Below the pieces are notes generated by a model. It ran no database searches and was not told the origin of the DNA. It saw nothing but the letters and a program-made list of their open reading frames with translations. The position numbers were made by a program, and so were the translations under genes. Of a DNA stretch of 64,000 bases, positions 33,306 through 41,083 are shown one piece after another (within the stretch, counting starts at the first letter, position 1; each line of letters starts with the position of its first letter). The DNA is taken from the NCBI RefSeq assembly GCF_018130505.1, contig NZ_JAFCKH010000009.1, positions 62,001 to 126,000 on the forward strand. The letters run 5' to 3'. The DNA is from Bradyrhizobium tropiciagri (GTDB lineage: Bacteria > Pseudomonadota > Alphaproteobacteria > Rhizobiales > Xanthobacteraceae).

Positions 33306-34454
33306 TCAGGCGGCGCGCTGCTTCAGCATCTCGCGCGCAACGATCAACTGCTGGATCTGGCTGGTGCCTTCGTAGATCCGGAACAGCCGGGCATCGCGGA
33401 ACAGCCGTTCGATCGGGTATTCCTTGATGTAACCGTAGCCGCCGTGCACTTGCAGCATGCGGTCGGCAATTCGTCCGAGCGCTTCGGTGGTGAAATACTT
33501 GCAGCAGGCGGTTTCCTTGGTGACGGGGAGGCCTTCGTCCTTCATCTTCGCCACACGTTCGATCATCGCCCGGGAGGCAAGCGCTTCCGCCTCGCTGTCC
33601 GCCATCATGGCCTGGATCAACTGATACTGGGATATCGGCTTGCCGAATTGCACGCGCTCCTGGGCGTACTTCACGCCCTCATCGATCAGCCTGGCGCTCA
33701 ATCCGGTCGCGACCGCCGACATGTGCAGCCGCGCATGGTCGAGCGAGCGCATCGCGGTCTTGAAGCCGACGCCCTCACGTCCGCCCAGCAGCGCGCTGGC
33801 GGGAACCCTGCAATCCTCGAAGATCACGTCCGCGGTGTGCGACCCTCTGAAGCCCATCTTCCTGTAGTGCGGGGCGACCGTTATTCCCGGCGTGCCGCGC
33901 TCGACGAGAAACGCCGAAATAGCGCTGCTGTTCTGCTCCTTGCCGGTGCGCGCGAACACGGTGAAGATCCCGGCGTGCGGGGAGTTCGTGGTGAATCGCT
34001 TGGTGCCGTTGATCACATAATGATCGCCGTCCTTGACCGCCTTGGTCTTGAGTGCGGCGGCGTCCGACCCGGCGTCCGGCTCGGTCAGGCAGAAGGAAGC
34101 GACTAGCTCGCCCTTGGCAATTCTCGGCAGGTAGCTGCGGCGCTGCTCCTCCGTCCCGTCGATCAGCATGCCGAGCGTGCCGACGCCGTTGCTGGTGCCG
34201 AAATAGGAGCGGAACACCGGGGAGGCGTAGCCGATCTCGGCCACGACACAAACCTCGTCGTACATCGACAGGCCGAGACCGCCATACTGCTCGGGAATCG
34301 TCATGCCGAAGAAGCCGAGGCTCTTCATCTTGTCGATCAGGTGCTGAGGAATCTCGTCGTGCTCCTCGACCCATTCCTCGGCCGGGATCAGATCCTGACG
34401 GACAAAGCGCCTGGTTTCATCGACCATCGATTTCAGCACGTCTGCGTCAGCCAT
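33306..34454 (-). CDS. Acyl-CoA dehydrogenase
   Basis: This flavoprotein of about 382 residues has the classic ACAD layout. Signatures seen are the N-terminal helical domain (IPEQYGGLGLSMYDEVCVVAEIG), the FAD/substrate region ASFCLTEPDAGSDAAALKT (near residue 115), and the C-terminal QVHGGYGYIKEYPIERLFRDARLFRIYEGTSQIQQLIVAREML. The catalytic Glu in this family lies in the YEGTSQ segment, which is present. It introduces a double bond in an acyl-CoA. The ATG at 34454 with GGTGGAG upstream is preferred over the GTG five codons earlier; either way it overlaps the end of the GntR gene. It is the second gene of the operon. Confidence 0.94.
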   Translation of the reverse strand: MADADVLKSMVDETRRFVRQDLIPAEEWVEEHDEIPQHLIDKMKSLGFFGMTIPEQYGGLGLSMYDEVCVVAEIGYASPVFRSYFGTSNGVGTLGMLIDGTEEQRRSYLPRIAKGELVASFCLTEPDAGSDAAALKTKAVKDGDHYVINGTKRFTTNSPHAGIFTVFARTGKEQNSSAISAFLVERGTPGITVAPHYRKMGFRGSHTADVIFEDCRVPASALLGGREGVGFKTAMRSLDHARLHMSAVATGLSARLIDEGVKYAQERVQFGKPISQYQLIQAMMADSEAEALASRAMIERVAKMKDEGLPVTKETACCKYFTTEALGRIADRMLQVHGGYGYIKEYPIERLFRDARLFRIYEGTSQIQQLIVAREMLKQRAA

Positions 34455-35178
34455 GTCCGCGTACTCCACCCTTCGATTTCTTGCTTGCCGCCCGAACGTA
34501 GTGCTCGTGCAGAACGTTGAGATGCCGCTCCATTTCCCGCACCGCGCTTGCCGAGTCGCGGTCGCGCAGATGTTTCAGGAAGCGGCGGCGCGACTTGATG
34601 ACGTCGATGCCCATGACGGAGCCGACTTCCTGAATGACATCCAGCAGGATGTTCATCAGCGCCCGCATCGTCATGATCAGGATCGGGTTGTCAGTCAGAT
34701 CGGCGAGCAGCAGGTGAAATTCGACGTTGAGCGCCGTCTTCTCCTGCATCTTGCCGGCGGTGGTGAGCGCCTCGGCGGCGTCGACGTTGGCCTCCAGCGG
34801 CCGGAGATCGAGATCATCCAGCTTGCAGACGGTCGTGATCACAGCAGATTCGATCGCCAGCCGCGCCTCGGTCAGTTGCTCCAGCGAAATGCCGCCGACC
34901 TGCACCATACCGCGCATGATCTTGGTGAATGGCTGCGGGTTGCTCTTCGCGACGAACGCGCCGCCCTTGGCTCCCTTGCGGAATTCCAGATGTCCGATCG
35001 ATTCAAGCGATCGCAGCGCCTCGCGAACCGTATGCCGGCTCACCGCAAAGGTGGCCGAGAGCTCTCGCTCGTTCGGCAGCTTTGCCCCGGCCTTCAGCTT
35101 GCCGGACTGGATCTGGTCTTCGATCTGGCGGGAGACCTCCTCGAAGATGCGTTTGCTTTTGATCGGTTCGAAATCCAT
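34447..35178 (-). CDS. FadR-type GntR family transcriptional regulator
   Basis: This protein of about 243 residues has an N-terminal GntR winged helix (KSKRIFEEVSRQIEDQIQSG, LPNERELSATFAVSRHTVREALRSL) and an all-helical FCD effector domain (LTEARLAIESAVITTV, NVEFHLLLADLTDNPIL, EMERHLNVLHEHYV) with the conserved metal/ligand His residues. It is the first gene of the acyl-CoA operon and probably represses it until an acid or acyl-CoA ligand binds. The ATG at 35178 (MDFEPIKS) is preferred because the frame upstream crosses the operator. The 3' end overlaps the acyl-CoA dehydrogenase start. Confidence 0.93.
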   Translation of the reverse strand: MDFEPIKSKRIFEEVSRQIEDQIQSGKLKAGAKLPNERELSATFAVSRHTVREALRSLESIGHLEFRKGAKGGAFVAKSNPQPFTKIMRGMVQVGGISLEQLTEARLAIESAVITTVCKLDDLDLRPLEANVDAAEALTTAGKMQEKTALNVEFHLLLADLTDNPILIMTMRALMNILLDVIQEVGSVMGIDVIKSRRRFLKHLRDRDSASAVREMERHLNVLHEHYVRAASKKSKGGVRGHG

Positions 35179-35518
35179 GGTGGTTAAATAGTCAAATGGT
35201 TGGACCAAAGCAAGCGGTTTATTCATGCGCCCGCCGCGCGGCTGGCAGTCGCCTGGCTGCCGTGGGACGAGGGAACGACCGCGCCGACGCGAACAGCGTC
35301 GCCCGGCAAGATGGGGTGAATGGGATGTCCGGGACTGGATCAGTCGTGCGGCGACGTTCGAGGGCGAGTTCCCCCATCTCACCGAAAGCTATGCTGGCAA
35401 GGGCGTCGTGCGTTGCACATGGTGAGTGAAAATGCGGCGTGATGGCGGCTTGTGGCCGTCAAGTGACGTTCCGCAACCTGTAACCAAGGCCCTGTTTCCG
35501 ACGGCGGTCAGAGGCACG
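35179..35518. other. Intergenic region with a GntR operator; no gene seen
   Basis: The 340-base gap separates the GntR gene from the host-attachment gene, and both are on the minus strand. Apart from the operator at 35197-35207, I see no supported gene; a 66-codon plus-strand frame (35225-35425) has no likeness I recognise. Confidence 0.5.
35197..35207. promoter_or_regulatory. Probable GntR/FadR-type operator
   Basis: TGGTTGGACCA is an inverted repeat of the form TGGT-N3-ACCA, the half-site pattern described for FadR-subfamily regulators. It begins 19 bases upstream of the GntR start codon, which fits autoregulation of the acyl-CoA operon. Confidence 0.6.
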
Positions 35519-35923
35519 TCAGGCGTCAGCGATCAGCGAGGCGATATCCTCGAGCGGTCGCCGGCTGAAGTCTTTCGCGAGCTCTCCTATGATCTTGCCC
35601 TTCAGGTCGCGGTGGAAGTGCTTGCGCATCTCTCCCAGGGTCCGCGGGTCGGAGACAACGACCAGGTGTTCGATGGTCCCGTCCATGCTGAGCTTGTTCA
35701 GGAATGCCGCCGTTGCCGCGGCGAAGTCGCCTTCGACGGACCGCCTGCCATCGGGGTTGGCGGCACTGGCGTGATGCCGTGCACCCGAGCCGGCGTGGGC
35801 GCGCGCAGGCGAAGCCGCCGTGATCTCGACCAGGTGCACCCCGGGTTTCACGCCTGAATTGTGGAACATGCGGATCGTCTCGCCGTCAACGACGGCCACC
35901 GTCGTACCGGTAGGTAGAAGCAT
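35519..35923 (-). CDS. Host attachment family protein (baeRF/AtsE-like)
   Basis: This 134-residue protein matches the pattern of the host-attachment family: MLLPTGTTVAVVDGETIRMF, the block RHHASAANPDG, FAAATAAFLNK, EHLVVVSDPRTLGEMRKHFH and a C-terminal DIASLIADA. Members occur in plant-associated alphaproteobacteria and are related to archaeal release-factor/eRF1-like domains; a role in attachment was proposed, but the biochemical activity is unclear. It is full length for the family. Minus strand, with no close operon partner. The promoter must lie in the gap towards 36015. Confidence 0.88.
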   Translation of the reverse strand: MLLPTGTTVAVVDGETIRMFHNSGVKPGVHLVEITAASPARAHAGSGARHHASAANPDGRRSVEGDFAAATAAFLNKLSMDGTIEHLVVVSDPRTLGEMRKHFHRDLKGKIIGELAKDFSRRPLEDIASLIADA

Positions 35924-36014
35924 CGAAGAATCTCCTGTTCACGATACGACGGGCCTTTGCTTGCCCAGCACGTGGTCTGTCTCGCGGTCGAGGCGGCCGA
36001 GCGGGATCATGAAC

Positions 36015-36326
36015 TCACTCGCCGAACCGGTCTCCAGATGTTCGCGCCGGCCAGGACGCCGGCATGGCTGTTGCTGTGCTCACAAGGTGAAATATTCCGC
36101 CGGTGGATGACGGCGTGTACGCGATCTCCGTGCCGACGATGGTGCCGGGGCGCCCGGCTGCGTGTACGCGCGGGAGCAAGAGACGCACCCGTGTGCCGGC
36201 ACCCCGCTCGCTCTCAATACAGACCGTGCTGCCGCCGGCGCTGTCCACGAGCACGACCACATCCTCCAGCGGCGGAACTTCGACGGAGCCGGGTATCGAA
36301 ACGCCGATTGTCTCTTTGATCTGCAT
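36015..36326 (-). pseudogene. Probable histidine-kinase C-terminal remnant
   Basis: A 103-codon frame contains GGSTVCIESERGAGTRVRLLLPR, which follows the G2-box end of a HATPase_c domain (normally GG-x-SxxGxGTTVxLxLPR). The preceding ~26 residues show no kinase likeness, and no N-terminal sensor, dimerisation domain or N and G1 boxes are present on either side. After the LPR segment the frame goes on into unlike sequence. It therefore looks like a decayed fragment of a sensor or hybrid kinase rather than a working gene, although a small intact protein cannot be ruled out. Confidence 0.4.
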
Positions 36327-36646
36327 GTCCGACCTCCTGGCTTGTGACCTTTCAACGGAACAGCGACGTCGTCCGTTCGAGCGGCGGGCGCCACAGGCTG
36401 GAGATTGAGCCCATGACGGTCGAAAGCAAAATCACCTCTCGCCATGGAGTCGATAGCCGGCCGTTATCGAATTGACTGAGATGCGGACGACCGGCGGCCC
36501 ATCATAACGCGTGGCTATCGACTTCATGGCGTGACGTCACTTCCCATTCAGCGCGTGGAATTCAATGCTGCGACGACATTACGCGCATCCGAGCGCGCAA
36601 CATCGAGATCGACTACGGCGCAGCACTCCAGGAGCGAGATACGATC
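36327..36646. other. Intergenic region carrying copy A of the 38-bp element
   Basis: This 320-base gap upstream of the ABM gene has no supported gene. Copy A of a conserved 38-base element (36430-36467) is its main feature. Confidence 0.7.
36430..36467 (+). repeat. Conserved 38-bp element, copy A (LysR-type box)
   Basis: The element reads AATCACC, then TCTCGCCATGGAGTCG, then the T-N11-A box ATAG-N7-TTAT. It matches copy C at 34 of 38 positions and copy B at 29-30. The ATAG...TTAT end points towards the ABM gene, 180 bases downstream. The block is not in a conserved reading frame in the three copies. Confidence 0.65.
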
Positions 36647-37333
36647 ATGTTTTCAGTGATTTTCGAGGTCCTCCCACATAAAGCGAGCTGGGACGATTAT
36701 CTCGACAACGCCAGGATGTTGCGCCCCGAGCTGGAGCAGGTCGATGGCTTCGTCGACAACATTCGTTACAGGAGCCTGATCCGCGAGGGCTGGATCCTTT
36801 CGCTTTCGAACTGGCGGGACGAGAAGGCGCTTGTCCGCTGGCGCACCCGCATGCGCCATCACGAGCTTCAGCAGAGGGGCCGCGACGAAATCCTCGCGGA
36901 TTACCACCTGCGCGTCGGCCAGATCATCGCCGACAATCGGGTGCCCGCGGGGTACACCCTCACCGAGCAGCGGCTCGACGAGACCGAGGTCGGGGAGGGA
37001 ACGACGGTCACGCTGATCAACGCTACCCGCCCTGCCGAGTGGACGCAGACCAACAATCCGTACGACTGCGCCGAGTGGCTCGGACTGAACCCGTGGGCGG
37101 CCGACTGCGTGTCCTGGGACATCTTCGACGCCGTGCTCACGCCCGGCGACCTGATTCTGCTGATTTCCTGGAAAGACGCCGCCGCAGCGCAGGCCTACGA
37201 GGACGCTTCCGCGCCGATCGACCAGGCGAGAGTCCGGAGGGTCCGGATTGTGCGCGACTACGGCAAATACGACCGTCGCGAGGCGCCTCAATACTACGCA
37301 GATGCCGAGGGCGGCGAGACCCTGCATGCCTGA
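36647..37333 (+). CDS. Antibiotic biosynthesis monooxygenase (ABM) domain protein, two tandem domains
   Basis: This 228-residue protein has two ABM-like ferredoxin-fold repeats. The first is MFSVIFEVLPHKASWDDYLDNARMLRPELEQVDGFV with ILSLSNWRDEKALVRWR (residues ~1-100). The second runs from VTLINATRPAEWTQ to LILLISWKDAAAAQAYED (residues ~115-205). ABM proteins are cofactor-free monooxygenases or stress-linked proteins related to YgiN and heme-degrading enzymes. Double-domain forms are known. It stands alone on the plus strand, downstream of copy A of the 38-bp element and 306 bases upstream of a LysR operon. The substrate is not evident. Confidence 0.87.
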   Translation: MFSVIFEVLPHKASWDDYLDNARMLRPELEQVDGFVDNIRYRSLIREGWILSLSNWRDEKALVRWRTRMRHHELQQRGRDEILADYHLRVGQIIADNRVPAGYTLTEQRLDETEVGEGTTVTLINATRPAEWTQTNNPYDCAEWLGLNPWAADCVSWDIFDAVLTPGDLILLISWKDAAAAQAYEDASAPIDQARVRRVRIVRDYGKYDRREAPQYYADAEGGETLHA

Positions 37334-37639
37334 CGCCGCTCTTTCGGCAAGGCGCAGCCAGGTCGTGGTTCCTGCCAGCGGATGGCGCCAGCCCGAGCGT
37401 CGGCTCTCCGGACTATCGCTCGCCCCAGGCCCGTCCGGTTTTGCGCCCACCTCGCAGGGCACTGGCCCAGCTCTCAGAAGTTCCTGAAAGCGTGTCCGTG
37501 CGTCCGAATCAACAGGCCGAGCCGTTCCAACGTGTGCACGCAAGATGCATCTACGCCCTATGATCCGACGTGCCCGTCACGTCGTCGAAAAGGCGCGTCA
37601 GTATCGACGACAGCCGCACCTTGACGGAGAACACAACCC
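37334..37639. other. Intergenic region upstream of the LysR operon
   Basis: This 306-base gap contains no supported gene and no copy of the 38-bp element that I can see. It probably holds the promoter for the LysR-peroxiredoxin-GNAT operon. Confidence 0.5.
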
Positions 37640-38575
37640 ATGGAGCTTCATCAAGTTCGCTACTTCCTCGCCGTGGCGTCCACGCTCAACTTCACCCGCG
37701 CGGCCGAGCAGTGCAATGTCACGCAGCCGGCCCTGACCAAGGCGGTGCAGAAGCTCGAGCAGGAGCTCGGCGGCCAGTTGATCTACCGCGAGCGACAGCT
37801 GACGCAGCTCACCGATCTCGGAAAGGAAGTCCTTCCGATGTTGGAGCGCACACTGGCCTCGGCAGAGGCGGTGCGTCGCCGAGCTCTGGAATTCCAACGC
37901 AAGGACGTCGCGCCACTGAAGATCGGCCTCGCCCCGTCGATCTCGGCGTCGCTCATCCTCGATCCGATCGCGGAGATCGCAAAGTTCGTCCCTGGACTTC
38001 ATGTCGAGCTGCGCGAGGGTGCGGCGAAGAAGCTCGTCGACCTCCTGCTTGAGGGCGAGATCAACGCGGCAATGGTCGGGGACGTGCAGGACATGCCCGA
38101 TCGCATCGATGATTGGTCGCTGTTCGAGGAGCGCTACGTCGCGGTTCTCGCGCCGACGCACCGGCTCGCAAACCGTCCCTCGATCGGCATCGACGACCTC
38201 CGTGAGACCGTCTTGCTGGAACGCACCGACTGCGACGTGGCGGTGAAGATCCAGCAGTCGTATTTCCCCGAGGAACCACCTCACCTCGGCCACTGCAGCG
38301 GTCACGATTTGCACCTGCAGCACATGGCCGCCGCCGGCTTCGGCGTGATCCTCGCGCCCGAGCACATGCCCCGCCTTCCGACGCTGAAGACCATTCCGCT
38401 CGAAGGCTGCCCGGTTTCGCGGGAGGTGCGGCTGCTCGCCGTGCAGGGACGCCGCTACTCGCCGGCGCTTGACGCTTTCGTCAAGGTCGCACGCCTTCGC
38501 GACTGGTCGTTCGAAGCCGCCGACCGGAGCGTGCCGCATGCAACGGCCGCGACAGTGGCGAGGGTGCCCGCATGA
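37640..38575 (+). CDS. LysR family transcriptional regulator of a peroxiredoxin operon
   Basis: This 311-residue protein has a canonical LysR winged helix (MELHQVRYFLAVASTLNFTRAAEQCNVTQPALTKAVQKLE, summarised) and an effector domain (LKIGLAPSISASLILDPIAEIAKF, then MAAAGFGVILAPEHM). Its C-terminus overlaps the start of the next gene, a peroxiredoxin-like protein, by four bases (ATGA). Most LysR proteins are divergent from their target; this one is co-directional and coupled, so it is autoregulated with the operon. The effector domain has Cys in TDCDVAVK and GHCSGHD, leaving room for redox sensing. It is a candidate reader of the 38-bp elements. Confidence 0.92.
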   Translation: MELHQVRYFLAVASTLNFTRAAEQCNVTQPALTKAVQKLEQELGGQLIYRERQLTQLTDLGKEVLPMLERTLASAEAVRRRALEFQRKDVAPLKIGLAPSISASLILDPIAEIAKFVPGLHVELREGAAKKLVDLLLEGEINAAMVGDVQDMPDRIDDWSLFEERYVAVLAPTHRLANRPSIGIDDLRETVLLERTDCDVAVKIQQSYFPEEPPHLGHCSGHDLHLQHMAAAGFGVILAPEHMPRLPTLKTIPLEGCPVSREVRLLAVQGRRYSPALDAFVKVARLRDWSFEAADRSVPHATAATVARVPA

Positions 38576-39309
38576 CCACGACACGCACGCCGCCGGCCGA
38601 CCGCTTGCAGTCTATCGATTCTCAGCCTGACAACTCCCCACCGATGCCAAGCCAGACCGACAAGACACTCGCCCGGATGCGCACCGAGCTGATGACGACG
38701 TTCAGCGCCGCGGACTGGGAGTCATACAACCATCTCGTGGGTTGGCTCCGCGATACGGGCGTGGCATCGCACGCGTTGAAGGTCGGAGACGACGCGCCGG
38801 ATTTCCTCCTGCCCGACGCCGACGGCCGTCTTCATTCCTCGGAACAGCTGCGCCGCAACGGACCCCTCGTCCTGAGTTTCTTCCGAGGCGGCTGGTGTCC
38901 GTTCTGCACCGCTGAGCTCTACGCCCTCCAGGCCGCGAAGGATCAGTTCGAGAGCGTCGGCGCGACCCTCGCGGTCGTGACCCCCGAGACGAGAGACTTT
39001 CCGCGGCAGCTCAAGCGAAGCCTGGGCCTCGAGCTGAGGGTTCTCTCCGACGTCGACTACGGCGTTGCCATGTCGTATGGCGTGCTGTTCCGCGTGCCCG
39101 ACGAGACCAAGGCGCACTACTCCGGACTAGGGTTCGACTTCGGCGCCCGGCACGGGTCGTCGACGTGGATGTTGCCCATTCCCGCGACCTACGTGATCGG
39201 CGGAGAAGGACGGATCCGCAGCGCGTTCGTCGAGCCCGACTTCACGATACGGGAGGAGCCGTCGCAAATCCTGGCCTCGCTGCGCCGGGTGACTTCGACA
39301 TCCAGGTGA
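38572..39309 (+). CDS. Peroxiredoxin-like (AhpC/TSA) protein
   Basis: This 245-residue protein has a thioredoxin-fold AhpC/TSA domain from about residue 65, with the C-x2-C motif in RGGWCPFCTAELYALQ (near residue 105) in place of the classical peroxidatic PxxxT/SxxC pattern. The N-terminal ~60 residues are helical and charged. Relatives are annotated as peroxiredoxin-like or redoxin family proteins, and the CPFC motif suggests thiol-disulfide exchange. It is coupled to the LysR gene upstream (ATGA overlap) and to the GNAT gene downstream (GTGA overlap), so the three are one operon. Confidence 0.9.
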   Translation: MTTTRTPPADRLQSIDSQPDNSPPMPSQTDKTLARMRTELMTTFSAADWESYNHLVGWLRDTGVASHALKVGDDAPDFLLPDADGRLHSSEQLRRNGPLVLSFFRGGWCPFCTAELYALQAAKDQFESVGATLAVVTPETRDFPRQLKRSLGLELRVLSDVDYGVAMSYGVLFRVPDETKAHYSGLGFDFGARHGSSTWMLPIPATYVIGGEGRIRSAFVEPDFTIREEPSQILASLRRVTSTSR

Positions 39310-39602
39310 CGGGGCCGAAGGTGGAATGCGAGATCCGGGACAATCCGGCAATGAGCCGCTTTGAAATGCCCCTCGGCGGCTGCTCGCTTGCAGTCGCCTA
39401 CTACAAGGTCGAAGACGGACGCGTCGTCCTGCTTCACACGGAGGTTCCGCAGGAGCTATCCGGCCTTGGCTACGGATCCAGGCTGGCGCATGGTGTTTTC
39501 GAGGTGTTGCGACGCGACGGGAAGAGAGTTATTGCGAAGTGCCCCTTCATGTCGTCCTACGCCGCGCGGCATCCCGAATACGGCGCACTCCTCGACGGCT
39601 GA
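39306..39602 (+). CDS. GNAT-family N-acetyltransferase, small YidJ/COG2388 type
   Basis: This 98-residue protein matches the small GNAT family: EIRDNPAMSRFEMPLGG, AYYKVEDGRVVLLHTEVPQELSGLGYGSRLAHGVFE, then VIAKCPFMSSYAARHPEY. The acetyl-CoA pyrophosphate loop is represented by LSGLGYGSRL. The true start is probably GTG at 39306, in a four-base GTGA overlap with the peroxiredoxin stop; the longer upstream frame overlaps the peroxiredoxin and is not family-like. The acetylated substrate is unknown. It is the last gene of the LysR operon. Confidence 0.85.
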   Translation: MTGPKVECEIRDNPAMSRFEMPLGGCSLAVAYYKVEDGRVVLLHTEVPQELSGLGYGSRLAHGVFEVLRRDGKRVIAKCPFMSSYAARHPEYGALLDG

Positions 39603-39823
39603 TCGCGGACGGACGGAACGTCGGCGCAGAGCGCCTTGGGTGACGATACCTCGTGCCTATCGAATGCATGTCCAAAGGGAATTTCTAATTTCGTCGGCTG
39701 CGTCCGATCTTTGGTTTGCCTGGGCCTGCCGAGCACACGCGGTTGGTTCAACAGCGATTTAGACAGTGGTTGAAGTTGTTGCGCCGGATCACATGCCGCG
39801 CGCGAGCAGCAAAGGAGACCCCC

Positions 39824-40399
39824 ATGAAATTATCGAGGACTATCGGCCTGGCTGTCGCCGTCTCGCTGGTCGCCGGCACCGCCGCAGCACTCGCGCAGAT
39901 CAGCGGAGCTACTCCGGCCGGCCCGACCGCGAACGTGGCGGACGCCGCGGGGAATCTGCGCGTGCCGGCGGACTACCGAACCCTCTACCAAGCGCTCGGC
40001 AGCTGGGCGATTGCCGCCGACAGCGGCCAGGGCTCGAAAGAAGTCCACACCGTCTACGCATCCCCAGGGACGATCGATGCCTATCGGAAGACGGGCCATT
40101 TCCCGGATGGCGCCGTTCTGGTGAAAGAGGTGTTCGCGACTTCGACGAACGAGATGACCACGGGCACGGTGAGCCACGCCGACAAGCTCCAGGGCTGGTT
40201 CGTCATGGTCAAGGACAGCAAGGGAACGCACCCCGGCAACCCGTTGTGGGGTGACGGGTGGGGATGGTCGTGGTTCGACGCGGACAAGCCGCTCAAGACC
40301 ACCTCGACGGACTACCATTCCGATTGCCAGGGGTGCCACGTGCCGGCCCAGGCTACCGACTGGATTTACGTGAATGGATATCCCGTCCTGCGTCGATAG
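39824..40399 (+). CDS. Cytochrome P460 family protein, exported
   Basis: This 191-residue protein has a signal peptide (KLSRTIGLAVAVSLVAGTAAALA before QISGATP) and a cytochrome P460-like domain with GTIDAYRKTGHFPDGAVLVKEVF (near residue 82) and the c-type heme motif Cys168-x2-Cys171-His172 (CQGCH) close to the C-terminus. Characterised P460 proteins bind a Lys-crosslinked heme and oxidise hydroxylamine or detoxify nitrogen oxides; here the family assignment is by sequence only. The ATG at 39824 has AAAGGAGA upstream. It stands alone on the plus strand in the periplasmic stress context. Confidence 0.88.
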   Translation: MKLSRTIGLAVAVSLVAGTAAALAQISGATPAGPTANVADAAGNLRVPADYRTLYQALGSWAIAADSGQGSKEVHTVYASPGTIDAYRKTGHFPDGAVLVKEVFATSTNEMTTGTVSHADKLQGWFVMVKDSKGTHPGNPLWGDGWGWSWFDADKPLKTTSTDYHSDCQGCHVPAQATDWIYVNGYPVLRR

Positions 40400-40464
40400 G
40401 CGCCTGTATGCGTGGGAGCCTCCTCCTTGCGGGGGCGGCTTACGTTCTGAGTACGAACCAGCGT

Positions 40465-41010
40465 ATGGAGTTCGACGTGACCTTCTCGGTCTACGACATC
40501 ACTGTCCCTGTCATGGTGCACGGATTGAACGTGATGGACGACTATCTCGACCACGCCCAGGCGCTCGAGCGGGCCGGGGGCATGGAGCCCGGAAGGCTTC
40601 TCGGCGAGCGGCTCGCGCCGGACATGCTGACGTTCGGAGAGCAGTTCTCCGTAAACTGCAACAAGGTTGACGCGCACATGGCGAAGCTGATGCAGCGCGA
40701 CGCGCCGGCCCCCCGCAACACCCCCATGTCGTATCCGGCATTGAAGGCGCGGCTGCTCGAGACGCGCGGCTTCCTGCAAAACGTGCAGCCGGACCAGATT
40801 GCCGGTGCGCAGTCCCACACCTACGAGCTGACGCCGCCGATCGTGCGCGGATGGTTCGGCGGCGACGACTATATCCGGCACCTGGTGCTGCCGGACTTCT
40901 TCTTTCACATCTCGATTGCGCACGCGATCCTCCGGCAGCTCGGCGCGAAGATCGGGAAGCGCGACTACCTCGGCAATCTCAGCCAGCAAAGCGGCGGTGA
41001 CTACTCGTGA
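40465..41010 (+). CDS. DUF1993 family protein
   Basis: This protein of about 181 residues matches the DUF1993 family: VYDITVPVMVHGLNVMDDYLDHAQAL at the N-terminus, RLAPDMLTFGEQFSVNCNKVDAH (near residue 47), ETRGFLQNVQPDQIAG, and FFFHISIAHAILRQLGAKIGKRDYLG near the C-terminus. The pattern is of a DinB-like helical bundle. No function is established for the family. ATG at 40465 and GTG at 40477 (with GGAG upstream) are the likely starts; ATG 40408 would add 19 residues not in the family. Confidence 0.85.
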   Translation: MEFDVTFSVYDITVPVMVHGLNVMDDYLDHAQALERAGGMEPGRLLGERLAPDMLTFGEQFSVNCNKVDAHMAKLMQRDAPAPRNTPMSYPALKARLLETRGFLQNVQPDQIAGAQSHTYELTPPIVRGWFGGDDYIRHLVLPDFFFHISIAHAILRQLGAKIGKRDYLGNLSQQSGGDYS

Positions 41011-41083
41011 GAGGCGGGCGCGGTGCGCGGCACGGTGCCGAGGCCTTTAAGGTTGTTGTCATCACCCCGGAGATTACGTCCTG

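Noticed and set aside
35225-35425. 66-codon plus-strand frame ending in GKGVVRCTW
   Set aside because: The end looked protein-like, but I could not match it to any family and there is no convincing start. It could be a gene remnant.
36404-36475. Short frame starting MTVESKITSRHG over copy A of the element
   Set aside because: The equivalent frames at copies B and C are shifted by insertions and deletions, so conservation is of DNA, not protein.
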